Assembly (NCBI RefSeq): GCF_963662255.1
Contig: NC_085067.1
Span: 2,756,428 to 2,820,427, forward strand
Length of the DNA stretch: 64,000 nucleotides
Direction: 5' to 3'
From: Cinclus cinclus
Lineage: Eukaryota; Chordata; Aves; Passeriformes; Cinclidae
Of the stretch, positions 11,429 to 24,000 are shown piece after piece; the stretch's first letter is position 1, and each line of letters starts with the position of its first letter. The notes beneath the pieces were generated by a model. That model was not told where the DNA came from, did no database searches, and saw only the letters and a list, made by a program, of their open reading frames with translations. Both the position numbers and the translations under genes were made by a program.

Positions 11429-13971
11429 TTTTTCTGCTTTTTATATATTAGCATCTGAATATTTCTTACAGGGGTCAGGATTTCACACCAAGACAATCCA
11501 CCAAAGCAAAAACAATTTAAAACTTGATCAAGTCTGAGCTTTGGGGTGGGTGGGGGGGGATGTAAACTCAAGGGTGCTCACAGCTGCCCAGACACGAGGC
11601 TGGACAGCAAAAAAAGGAGGAAAACTCGCTGCTGTCCATGTTTTCCTGAGGATGCTGCCCATGGAAAGCAGCTCCCACGGGCCACATCTCCATTTCTCCT
11701 GGGAAAGGGCCCCAGCTGGCTCAGCTCAGCAGGGAAGTTCTTTGGTTATCTCTGAGTGTGTCACTCTGTGGCTCCCCCAGCACAGATCCCAAATTCCTGC
11801 CAGCTCCCAGGGGAATCAGCAGCCAACTAAATCAACTCTTCGTGTTCACTGGACACACACAGGAGCTGCACAAGGCCATTCCTCCTCATCCACCTGTGCA
11901 GGACATCACAGCCACTCCCCAGGGAATTCTCTGGGTGCTGGGGACAGGCACAGCCACACATTGGCTTCCCATCAGGGCTCGGGGCCAGGCTCTCAGCAAG
12001 AGACTGATGGGACAAAACCAATTAAAAGCAGATTAAACCTCGCCCTATTCAAGTTTGGACTGGTTGCCATTAAAAGCCCAACACTTGTGGCCAGTAAAAA
12101 CCAGCCAGGTCTGATGGGGCATTGTCCTTTTTTTGTCCCAAATGAATGGATAAAAACATTTAGAGCTGACAGCTCTCTGGAGTTGGTATTTCTCAGAGCA
12201 GTTCTCTGCACAGCCCTGCCTTTTATATTCTTTTTGATCAGCAGTCACTGCAAATATCAACATCAAACCATGAGCCCTGTGTGCTCTTCTCAACCTCACA
12301 GGATTTGGGATGAGACCTTACCTCTCCCAGCTCCTTTAAAGGCTCTGTGGAGACTAAAGAGCTCTTTGAAGAACAGGAATTACTTCCCACTAGTCAAAAC
12401 CCAGTAAATTGCCATGGATCCTCAATGAAAGGACAGGGAAGTGGCACCAGGGCAGTGCCAGAGCCCACAAGACAGCAGGTGCTGTGGAATTTTTGATTTT
12501 TCCTGGATTTGTCACTGGAGGGAATGTGGCTGATGGAAGCAGAGACAATCCAAAACAAAAGCTGAAGCAATTGTTACACAGCCAGAGCAGAAGGGTGAGG
12601 GCAGAAGCCACCTCTGGACAGGTAGGTCACAAACTCCATCCCCTGCAGGAGCCTGGACAACTCCACCTCATTTCTCCAAGGCTGTCAAGAACAGAGATTT
12701 GAGAGAGAAAAAAAACAACCTTTGCTTCATCAGGTTTGGGTTTCAGCACAAGGATCCAACACTAAATTTCCACCCTGATCCTTAAGGAGAGTCTCTATTC
12801 ATATTCCCTGTCAATAAAACAACAAATGATTCCTCCACAGACCCCTGGAATCTCTCAGGGGTGGGGGCCAGTGACAACAGCTTACAGCTCCAAAGCTTCT
12901 GTTTCATAAGGAGTCACCACCCCCTGCACAACACTCTTTCCTTCTGGATTAAGAAAGATTTCCCCCCGTGGATTAACCTACTCGAAAGGATTCTGCCAAC
13001 AAAAAGAAAAATTCACTCGGGGAGAGAGAAAACAAACTCAGCTCCATAGTCCTGGGTTCTGCACCAGATACTGGCTGGATTGCTGCAGAGCAAACTCCTC
13101 GTTGCTATTCTGGCCTAACACAGCTCCCCTCTCACACACGACGCCCCTTCCCCAGCATCCACCTCAGGAAGGTGCTCAGGAATTCCCATGGAAAAAATTA
13201 AAATGGGAAGGACTCCTTGTCCCTTGCAGTTTTGACATCCACATCTACCCCTCAAGGCATAGATCATCCCAGGGGTGGTGGGAAGATGTTTAATTTCTAT
13301 TTTTCTTTCCCATTCTCCCCGTGCCTTCAACGGGCTTCTGGGAGTGGGAAAAGGGGAGGAAACCTCAGGACTTGAAATATCCACCTGTGCAACACAACCA
13401 CCAGAACTCGGCTCCCTCCTCACCCCACTTCTGTGCCAGGCTCCCCCAGTGGAACCTGGCATTCAAGGAAAAGGTTCTGAAACAACATTTTCCTACTTGC
13501 ACTTGTGAAAGATTGGTGAGACACTGCCAAGGGTGCTCAGGGGAGGTCAGGAAATCCAGGGGTACCCTCTGGAACTGTTTGTCCCCATCCTCCTCCTCTA
13601 CAGAATTTCCTCTCCCTTGCCTCATACGTGCCTTTTTTCACCCCACCACATTTCCTAAGCTGCAACTCCAGCCTCCTTGTGCCTGAAGTGGTTCTCTCAT
13701 CCTCTCTGAAGGGCTCAAGAGTCAGGATTTGGTTTCTCCATCTGTGAGGATGCTCCCCACAGCTGTGCTCCACTGGGATGTTCAGTCTCCCTACCCTGAA
13801 CCAGCAAGAAACAGGAGAGGCAGGCCATCTCTCCAGCCTCCAGGTCCTGCCCCCTCACACAACGAGTTCATAAACAGCAAACAAAATACAGATTGTGGGG
13901 GGGACTGGTTCTGCCTGGGGCTCAGCTGATGGATTCGAGATTCAGAGAGAAAACGCAGCCGTGAGGTAATT

Positions 13972-14138
13972 TCTGTCCTTTTAGACAAGGAGATATTTCT
14001 CTGTCCTTTTTAGACAAGTAGGTATTTCTCTATCCATTTAAACAAGTAGATATTTCTCTATCCATTTAGACAAGTAGATTATTTCTCTGTCCTTTTTAGA
14101 CAAGTAGATATTTCTCTGTCCATTTAGACAAGGAGATG
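13972..14138. repeat. 29-bp tandem repeat in YPEL2 3' UTR
   Basis: Six imperfect copies of a 28-30 bp unit carry the core AGACAAGTAGATATTTCTCT followed by GTCCTTTT or ATCCATTT. Copies start near 13983, 14012, 14040, 14068, 14098 and 14127. The array lies about 440 bases after the YPEL2 stop codon and would be transcribed in the 3' UTR. Confidence 0.95.
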
Positions 14139-14579
14139 GTTTCAAGCCTCGCTTAACCAGGACTGAAAGGAGAAGCACAGCATCACCTTCTGATGGTTCC
14201 CTCACTCCCCCACCCCTCTCCCACCTTCTCCTGCCCAAACCTCGGGCACCTGGGGAGGTGCCAGGAGAGCCCAGGTCAGGCTGGGTCGAGCACTGGGCAC
14301 ATGGAATGGCTGTTGGGCGTTCGGTGCATTCTCTGAGCCAACGCCAGAACAGAGAGAGAAGCAGCCAGGGTCAACTCACAAACAGATACAAAGCAAAGAG
14401 ACAGAGAGACAGAAATTTAGAGGCCAGTCACCAATAAAGATGGAGAAGGGTGTGAAGATGCTCCCGGGTTGCAGAGCCTCTAAATGCATGGAACCAAGCG
14501 TTCAGTCACTCTCTCACTCTTGGATAAATGTTCGGTTGGATGGCATCTCGTACACGCTGCTAGGCTGGGCTCTTCCCAC

Positions 14580-14669
14580 TCAATCCCAGCCATTATCCTT
14601 GATCATGTGAGCTAGTTCAATGATGTATTTGCCTTCTTTATACTTCTGGCTGCTTTCAAAAGCGTGTTC
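14580..14669 (-). CDS. YPEL2: YPEL2 last coding exon
   Basis: It encodes residues 91-119, from EHAFESSQ to the C-terminal KDNGWD, followed by TGA at 14580-14582. The acceptor TTTTAG lies immediately to the right at 14670. Confidence 0.96.
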   Translation of the reverse strand, partial: EHAFESSQKYKEGKYIIELAHMIKDNGWD

Positions 14670-14889
14670 CTAAAATGAGATGAGGAGGAGGAGTGAGATT
14701 CAGGTGATGTTTGGGTGTAAATCGTGATATGGATCAGACTGGGGAGTGCTGGTGCAAGGTTGAGCCTTGCCCATAGAGAAAAAAAATCAACTACAGGTCT
14801 TCTGTTAGCTCTCAGGAAAATTATTTGGGATAAAAAAATCTTAAATCCTGCTTCTAGAAGCTTAAATCCTGCTTCTGGAATCTAAAAAA

Positions 14890-14932
<43 letters not shown>

Positions 14933-15042
14933 AAATCCTGTTTCTAGAATATCAAATCCTGCTTCTACAACTTTAAATAGTGCTTCTAGAATGTTAAATC
15001 CTGCTTCTAGAAGCTTAAATCCTGCTTCTGGAATCTAAAAAA

Positions 15043-15090
<48 letters not shown>

Positions 15091-18000
15091 CTGTTTCTAG
15101 AATATCAAATCCTGCTTCTACAACTTTAAATAGTGCTTCTAGAATGTTAAATCCTGCTTCTGGAATCCTAAATCAGGCTTCTAGAAGCTTAAATCCTGCT
15201 TCTGGAATCTAAAAAAACATATATATATAAAAAATTCCTGTTTCTAGAATATCAAATCCTGCTTCTACAATCTTAAATAGTGTTTCTAGAATCTTAAATC
15301 CTGCTTCTGGAATCCTAAATCAGGCTTCTGGAATCTTAATTTTAAAAAACCAAAACAAAACAAAAACCCACAACCTGTTTCTAGAATATGAAATCCTGCT
15401 TCTACAATCTTAAATAGTGCTTCTAGAAGCTTAAATCCTGCTTCTGGAATCTTAAAGGGGGGAAAAAAAATCCTGCTTCTAGAATATTAAATCGTGCTTC
15501 TGGCATCTTGAAATCCTGCTTCTGGAATCCTAAATCCTACTTCTAGAATCTTAAACCCTGCTTCTGGAACTTTAAAAATTTGGCTTCTGGAACCTTAAAT
15601 CCTACTTCTGGAATCTTAAAAGTCCTGCTTCCGGAATCTTAAAAAAAAAAAAAAAAAAAAAAATCCTGCTTCTGGAATCTTAAACCCTGCTTCTTCTTCT
15701 GGAATATTAAACCCTGCTTCTGGAATATAAAATCTTGCTTCTGGAATCTGAAAAATTCTAGAATCCCAAGTCCTGCTTCTAACTGTCTTTACATGCTGGG
15801 AAAAAAAAGAGTTGGCAGCATGAATGTGCAGATTCTGCAGGCCAAAGGCAACTGCTCCTAGGGCCAGGATTTAGGGATGACTGGTGGTAAAATCCAGCTC
15901 TCTCCAGGGTGGTTTGGGAATTTCTTCAAGTTTGTTAGAAATTAAATGGTTCTTTCTCTAGGAATGGGATGGATTATGGAGAATTTAATGTGGGAAGGGA
16001 GTCCCAGGAGAAGATCCCACTCTGAACAGATCTGTGCCTGCAGCTGTGGAAGCACACAGGGAACCTCTGGGACCCCATCCCTGAACTTCTGCATGGATTC
16101 CTGCCTCCTCATTTTTTTGATGCTTTCCTTTTTACAGCTTTTCAACTGACTTTGTGAAGAATATTTCTGTCCAGAGGCCACGGACACAAACTAGGATTTT
16201 TTTAGATACTGGTGAAAAGGGACAAAAATGGTGTGGGCCTCCAGAAGCAGAAATTAGGAAGTAACATTAAACTTTATTGGAAGATAATTGAATTTTTGAA
16301 GAGCAAACAGATAAACTCATGTTCTACAGTATTTCCAGTGGGAAGGACACAGGATTAATGGAGCATTCCATTATTCTGATAACATCTACCAGAATAATAG
16401 AAAAAAAGAGAGTGTGAACCACAAGACTGAAATTTAAGTTAAATGTCACCCCACCAAAACCAGGTGTAAATTCTTAGCAAAAAAAACCCCAAAAACCACA
16501 TTAAAGCAGATTCTCCAAATGCAACACACACAAAGCAGGAGGAAAACAGATGGTTACAGATGAAAACCTGCATTTTGGGCTCCTAAAATACTCACATATT
16601 TCCAGCCCAGCGTGGTTTTGCAGTTTTCACAGTAAATATCTGCCACGGCGTGCAGTCCTGTTAATAACACCCGCTCCTCTGCAGGGCCACAGCCCACGTT
16701 AACTCTGGGACAAAGCACAGATGCTCCCCATTAGTGCCTTTCCACGTCAAGATGCTCCAATAAAGCTGACAATGATTTCATTGCAGTGTTTGAAAACATG
16801 AGCAGGAGGTTCTGAGTTTCCCAGCTGTGCCCAGAACAAAGCTCTCTTGTAGTTCCAGAGCAGAATGAAAAGGTAAAATGGGATTTTTATTCAATTAAAA
16901 AACTCAATGAAAGCTTTGAACGGGAGATTAATAACACTCTTGTCACTTGTGATAATTAGACATTTGAGAGAGATTCTCATTCTCAATTTGGTAAAATGGT
17001 ACTTTTACTTTCAAAATTGAAAAATGTGACTGAAATCAGCAGTTCTGCTGAAAGACAGACCAGCAGTGACCTCCCCAAAAACTACTTCTGGGAAAATCAT
17101 ATTTAGTTTTTACGAAGTGCATATTTAGATATCATTTATCTCCACATTTACAAAACTCTGGCTCTTTGGTCCAACTACATCCTGGGAGAGGAGGATGACT
17201 CAGCCATTATCTCTGATTTCTCAACCTGATGATGAAAAAAATCATCATCACCTTTTCCTTGCTGCTTATGTGAAATCTCTACACGACTCAAATATGAATC
17301 AGGGGCTATTTCTGCCTCTTTCCCCAACCATTTTCAGGAAGCTCCCAAGTCCCAGGCAGAGGTTTTCTGGAGGAAACTATGGGTTGTTTGTTTGTTTTTT
17401 TTTTTTTCCTTTTTCAGGAGGGTTTTGTAAAATGCACAGGGTACTCACACGGAGTTGAAGAGGTATGCTCGTCCTTGGCTGCCCTGGAAAGACTGGAAGG
17501 CAAAAAAACAAAGCTCAGTTGGTTGTTTGAGAGGAAAGAGGCAACTGTTCTCCAGCTCCAACACCTGCCCTGTTCACAGCACACACCTGGAATTTCCAGT
17601 GTTTTCATATATGCCCAATGTGCTGCTCCAGAGCTGAGTTTTCTCTCTTTATGTGCCAGCAAAATCTCTTATCAACCTTTTTGGTGTTTATGAACTTCAT
17701 ACCTCACCTGAAGGCTGCCAAAAATTGGTTTGAATCTCTTTTCCAACTGCAATTGCACATGGATTTTTGCCTTGGGAATTTGCTGCTGGACCAAGCTGAG
17801 GGACTGGGATCTGTCTGTGCACACAAACACAGTTCTGAGATTTCACAAAAAGCCTCAGCCTTGAGTGCAAGCCTCATATTTCCCCTGGGGCCAAACCCAG
17901 GAGGAGATGAACACGGACAGGAGAACCACAGAGCAAAAACCAAAAACCAAACGACCCCAGATAATCCAGGCACATCCTCTCTGCCTCACATTTCCTCAGG

Positions 18001-21000
18001 ATCTCAGAGCATCACCAAGGCAAGGCAGTGTTTTGGAGGGATCAGGGCAGTGCCAGCCTGGCATTCCCAGCAGATCCCAGTGTGCCACGTCTGTGCCATC
18101 ACCCTGTGACAGTGCCTGGCTGGCAGGCACCAAGTGCCACCTGCATTTTTAATGTGCTTTGACAGGCATACACTGAATTAAACATTTGGTGCTTGTGAGC
18201 AAGGGCTGGGTTGTCTGCACACAGGTTACCTTGTGGGACATCTCAGGGAATGTCTGCACTGAGGGGCAGGGGCTGGCAAGTCAAAAAACAGCTTTTCTGG
18301 ACCATTTAATCCTTTACTTTGCACCTCACCAGGAACTTGGAATGTTCAGTGATTTTCTTAAAACCTCGGCTGATTTCAGACCAAAAATCCTTAAAAGGGG
18401 GGTGACAGGGTTTTGAGGGCAAAGAGGAACATTCATGTTTTGCCTCCAGGTCCTCTAACCTCTATCCTTTATTTGCTTAAGAGCAAGCCCACATCACAAT
18501 CTCTGGGGGGGTCCCTGCCCTACTTGGGTTGTCCCCTTCCATCAGTGCCCAACTCCTGCCTTGGGAGAGGCAGCCCAAGCCCTGACAGCTTCCTTGGGAA
18601 GATCCCCAATTGCAAAAGGATCTTTTCCACAGAGCAGAGGCACCTCAGAGGGCAAAAACGCCACGGGGCACCCGGGCAGGGAGCCACAGCCAGCAGTGCC
18701 AGCTACCTGTGAGGTCAGCATGGCAGCAAGGGCTCTGCCAGCTCCAAAATCCCTGCCTGGCACACAACTCCCTGGGTCCTGGAGGGATAACTGATCTTCA
18801 GAGGACTCTGAAGCCCAATATTAGTTGCCACCCAGGGCACAGAAGAGCCACTGTGGACCCAGAGAGGATGCCCGAGGCACTGGGATATCTTTTTTGACTC
18901 AGACAAAAGCAGTGCCCTGAGGAATGCCTCTTTTCTTGGGGAGGAATTAAACAGGACACATGGCTCAAGCATGTTTGTGTAATTGCAATTATTAGAGAAG
19001 CTTCTTTTGATCCCTCTGCAGCACTCTGAGCTCTGTGCTCCTGCTGCTGCCATACCCCACAGCCAGCCAGCCTGGCTGCTCCCAGACACACCCTGCAGCA
19101 TCCCAGTGACCTGGGGGTGAAAGGGGGAACCCAGAGGATGATTCCCTGGTCAGAAAGGAGGGTCCACGCCAGACCTGGCTGCAGCAGGCACTGCCTGTCC
19201 CTGCTGCAGGACTGGGATGCCATGGAAAAGGTTCAGGAATGAAACACCAATTCCCACAGCAACGTGTGTGCCACCAGAGCAAAATGAAAAGCAGATGAAG
19301 CTTTCTCATCATCCAGCCCTTCCCAGTAAATATTTCTCTGTAAACACCAGAGTGACTGAGTTTGCCAATAACAGCAACTATGGGAGCAGAGCTTTTACTG
19401 GGACAGAAATAGGATTTTTTGTTCCTGTCTGTCTTTAATAAACAGCAAACCCAGGCCCATCAGTGCCGGGGCTCACTGGACATTGTTCCACTCCCAGGGA
19501 CAGCAGCATCCTTCCAGAGGTGCCTGCCTTTCCTCCCAGCTCAAACCAGTGCTTGAGGGTATCTAAGGGATGGTCACTGGGGGAAAAAAATCGCATTATT
19601 TATCCCCTGCCCAAGCAGAAGTTTTCAACAAACCCCTGCTCAACTTTCAGTGCTGTCTCAATAGTCACCTTCCAACCAGCAAAGGATTTGGCAAAACATA
19701 TAAAAAGAAGGGAGAGAAGTCTGGTACCCACAAGATTCCCAGTGCATTTGTCCTCTGTAAGACTAAGCTGTCTGAATCTTTATAAAGGCAGCTTTTATCT
19801 GGGTGTTGTAACCTGAGCAGTTCCTGGAGATGTTCCTGATCTTCTAGCATGCCAGAAAAATTGGCATATGCTGCAATGGGAACTACAAAATCAGAAAAAA
19901 ACAGGTGTATTTATACACAAGCAGATGCTCTTGATTTGTTTTTGTTGTTTTGTTTGTATTTTTAAGAGACACGCGAAGATTTCCACAACACATTTGATTT
20001 TCACTGAAGTGACAGCCAGCAGCCAGACCTACTTTCTGTGCTCTGCATTTTCTCTGTGGAGATTTTCCTAATACACATTTCAAAGGTGCATCTCAATCCC
20101 CCTCCCACAGAAATCCAGACTCTCTGAAACAATAGCTCCTGGCATCACTTTCCAGCTGAAAGAGATGGAAAAGATCCTTCTGTTGCTGGCTCCCACTGGA
20201 AAGCCAAGCATGTATTTTTCCTTGCACTGCTAATGCTCAGGGTCTGGCTGGAAACAACACATCTGGATGTGCCAGCAACACAACCCTCCTTCCCCATCCT
20301 GTCTGAGCCCTCTAAAAAATCAACTCGAGCTGTTGGGATTGGAGATGCACAGCAGCTCACTCCTCCTGATACTCAGCTCAGGAGCCCTCCCCACTCCTGG
20401 CTGCTCAGGAGAGAGGCATCCAAAAGCTGCAGGGCCCAAGGAGTGCTGACTGGAGCATCCAGGGGGAAGCCACGAGCCTGGATCAGCACTTCGGAGCAGA
20501 TCCTCTCTGTCCTCAGGGCAGAAGCTCCACATTAAAATGCTTTGGCAGCTGCTCTGGTTTAAAAAGCTCCTGCCACCCAATTTGCAGCCACTCTTATGGC
20601 TCCTCAGCTGTGCTGATCCTAAATTAGAGCTGTGAAATCGTTGTTTTAAAAAGCAGATGTTTTGCAGGGGGTGGGTTTGAGGGAAATGGCTTTTGCCTCT
20701 TTGCCCCGTTAGCCAGATAAAGGACAACCCCAGAGAGTGCTTCATGGTCACAGTGTGGGGCAGACACAAGCCCTGGGGAGGAGGGAGGTCTCTAAATGTG
20801 CTGGCAGAGTGCAGAACTGGAGCTCTGCTGAGAGCCTGAGCCTGCAGAGAGTGAGAGTGAACCTGAGCCTGAGCCTGAGCCTGCAGAGAGTGAGAGTGAA
20901 CCTGAGCCTGAGCCTGAGCCTGCAGAGAGTGAGAGTGTACCTGAGCCTGAGCCTGAGCCTGCAGAGAGTGAACCTGAGCCTGAGCCTGAGCCTGCAGAGA

Positions 21001-24000
21001 GTGAACCTGAGCCTGAGCCTGAGCCTACAGAGAGTGAACCTGAACCTGAGCCTACAGAGAGTGAGCCTGGGCTTTGACAGACCCTGCTGAACCAGCCCTG
21101 CTGCAGGAGGCTCTGCAGGACCTGCATCCACATCCTGGGGCACACACATCCTGCCCACCCGGGATGGGCCCAGCCTGCAGGACCATGAATCCTGCTCTAT
21201 CCAGCAGCCACGACCTTGGGAGCTGTTTGGGTAAATCCATTTGTGACATCCTGCTGTCAGCCCCAAGTGCTGAGCCCACAGCTCTGAGTGCAGGGTCCCC
21301 TTGGCAGAGCCCTGCAGGGAAGGAAGGGCTGTGCCTCTCCACCACTCCTGGAGCTCCCTGCTCCACCTCCAGACCTTTCTTTCCTCTGGCACATTCCCCT
21401 CTCTGCTGACTGCTGGAGACACAGGAGGTTATTCTGACATGCCATCAGTGATGCACAAACTCTGAAAACACCCTGCACCTACAGCTCCTCATCCCCAGCA
21501 CAGCCCACTCAGCAGTTCCACTCTCTGAACAGATGACAGGATTAATACCCCAAGTCTTTGTGACAGTGTTTGACAATAGGCTGAACACAAAAAGAGCTGC
21601 TGGAATCATCTGGAAAAAAGAGGAAGCAGTTGCCAGGGCTAAATGGCTCCACAGTGATGCTTGTTGCCTGCAGACTGCAGCAGAGAAAACCCCCACTTGC
21701 CTATATCCAGCTGGCAGCCTTTGAACAATCCAATAAAACAGAAATGAAAAGGCAACTGGCCCCAAAAAGGTCCAAGAGGGAAAGGGAACAGCGTGTGCCC
21801 CTTCAGGCTCTGCTCCTGAAATAATTCCCACTGCAGGGATGCAAATGGAGCTGAGGGCTCAAAGCCACCTCGAGAGCCACGTCCTGGGCAATGAGGAATG
21901 GCAGAGTCAGGAGGAGCCACCTGAGCACAGGAACCAGGATTTTCCAGAAAGGAAACGTTCCCTGGGATATCCCCACAGGCCACAGTGGTTCAGTGAGAGA
22001 AGGGATGTTACAAACCCTTGGGCACTCAATCTGTGCCTGAGAAATCCACTCATGGACCTCTCCAGAGAGATTTGGGAACACTGATTTCCCAGCTTTTGGG
22101 TCTGAGTTACTACAGCCAGAGCACAACACTGATTGTCAGATTTATCTATTCCCACTGCTGATTTAATCCTGAAATATTCCAAGGATGAGATGTTCTCATA
22201 AAATACAACTTGAACAGGGAGAGGAGACCTTTAAGTAAGGTCTCTTCTCAATATATTGTCAATATAACCTGACACAAGTCTGAGTATCAAGATGTGCCCC
22301 AAACCCCAGGTTTCCTTGTGCTCATGCACTTAATCCCAATTCCTACCTGCTGCTTTCCAACATCCCACACAAAGCTCGGCCTTCATGGCACCTTTCAAGC
22401 TAGATTTGATTTAATTTGATCAAAAAGATGAACCCTGGAATGTGTTTAGAGGAACCACTACCAGCAACAGCACCAGGTGTATGATGGCTCCACCACCCTT
22501 TTCCTTGAGAAAAGGAGTTTCTTGAGCAGCAGGAAAAACAGAAAAATAAAACAGGAAAATAAAAAAACCTGTGAAAATTCCTGCTGCAGATTGCAGGCTC
22601 TGCCTTTGCCAGCACCATTCCAACCATCCATTCACAGCACACCCCAGCATTTCCCAGGGGAGCAGGAGTTCAATTGCTTGGTCCCTGTACCCACACAGAC
22701 TACAGGGAGCTCCTCAGGGCTCATTAATTGCACCTTGCTCTCCCTCACAGAAAGGGCAGGCCATGATCAGATTAAACAGAGATTCAATTTTGCTGTGATT
22801 ACAGGAGACACAGACCCACGCCAAGGGAACAGGTTCCATTATTCCACCTCGTGCACAGATGTGACCTTACCCTGTTCCAGCTGCATTCCTGACTTTTAAT
22901 TGAGTTTTACCACGGGTCCTTAATGCTATTTAAAGCCTAAAGTCGATAAGGAATTAGTGGACCAAACTCATCTCTGAAATAATTCAATTAATTCAGCACA
23001 GCCTTTATTCCCCTGCAGTTTATGCTGCTGTGCAAAAACAGGGAAAAACCAGGATCTGCTGCATTCCATCCTCAGAACAGCTGCAGATTTTGTGGCTCAG
23101 GTTATACAGGAAGGTGCACAGATGAAAGGCCTTTTGTCTGGTTTTATTCTGATGGGAGTATCACTGTAGTTTTTTATTCTGCCTCCCAGGTGTTGATCCA
23201 ACCCCCAGCCCTACTCCAACCTACGAGAATCCTTGTGCTCTGAAATCCCAGTGTTCCAGTGCCATACAACTCCTGATCCCTAAAATCCTCAGGCAAATTT
23301 AAGGAATGGTTTATTTTACAATTCTTTTCAATAAGGACTTTTTTGGTCCAGTTTGGTTTGGTTTTCAAAGGGAGATCCTCTCATGTTTCTGGGCACTGGA
23401 GCCAAGAAAAATCCTCATTTTTGAAATATTACCAAAAATGAATCAGCTTTATCCCTGGAATGTCACTGCTGCCCAGGAAGGTGGAAAACCAACAGGCACG
23501 TGGGGCTTCATGAAGGGATTTAAATGGGTCAGAATCCAGGGAAACATTCCCAGTTATTAATCCATGCCCAGAGGGCAGGGGAGGGGATTTCTCTCAGAGG
23601 GGAAATTTTCTATTGCAGTTGCAGAAGGGAGAAAGAGAATTTCCTCTGAGACTCTGCAATTAATGAAGTGCAGCGCTCAGGGAAATACAAATTGCCTAAA
23701 ATCGAGGGGGTGGTTTTTCCTCGAGCACTTGGATTTCTAACACAGATCAAGACATTGCTCTGCTGAGCTAAATCCTGAGCCAAGCTCTATAAAAATGTCA
23801 AAATTCACGAAATAGTTGCAAACTGCTCTGTCCCCCTGTCCCTCACGTGCCTGCCAGGCTGTCCTGACTCGCTTCAATCACAACACTGAATTCTCATCCT
23901 CTTAGCACAAGCCCTGTGCTATTCCCCCTCCTTCCTGAAGCCCTGGGCTCCTGGACTCTGTTCTTATTTATTTTTTAAATAAGTTTCCAGCTCACAGACT

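Larger units (their letters stand above)
9770..14579 (-). other. YPEL2: YPEL2 3' untranslated region
   Basis: This is the stretch between the YPEL2 stop codon and a strong AATAAA on the minus strand, about 4.8 kb. The far end (about 9.78-11.5 kb) is AT-rich, with AU-rich and Pumilio-type motifs typical of a regulated 3' UTR. The human gene also has a 3' UTR of several kilobases (recalled, not checked). The extent is inferred: no transcript evidence is available and earlier polyadenylation sites are possible. Confidence 0.65.
14843..15785. repeat. Composite satellite in the last YPEL2 intron
   Basis: The basic unit is about 20 bp, TTAAATCCTGCTTCTGGAAT, with TCTAGAA or TCTGGAA variants, repeated over roughly 940 bases. 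At the left end the units form a higher-order repeat of about 145-150 bp, each with an internal (CA)n(TA)n or A/TA tract (about 14890, 15043 and 15217). An A run of about 24 sits near 15640. The array fills about half of the 1.93-kb intron between the last two coding exons. Its left end is only about 175 bases from the acceptor of the final exon. Confidence 0.95.

Noticed and set aside
20737..21090. Ser-Leu and Glu-Pro repeat proteins over the GAGCCT array
   Set aside because: The array is inside a YPEL2 intron, a stop directly precedes the Glu-Pro frame, and the open frames follow from the hexamer period.
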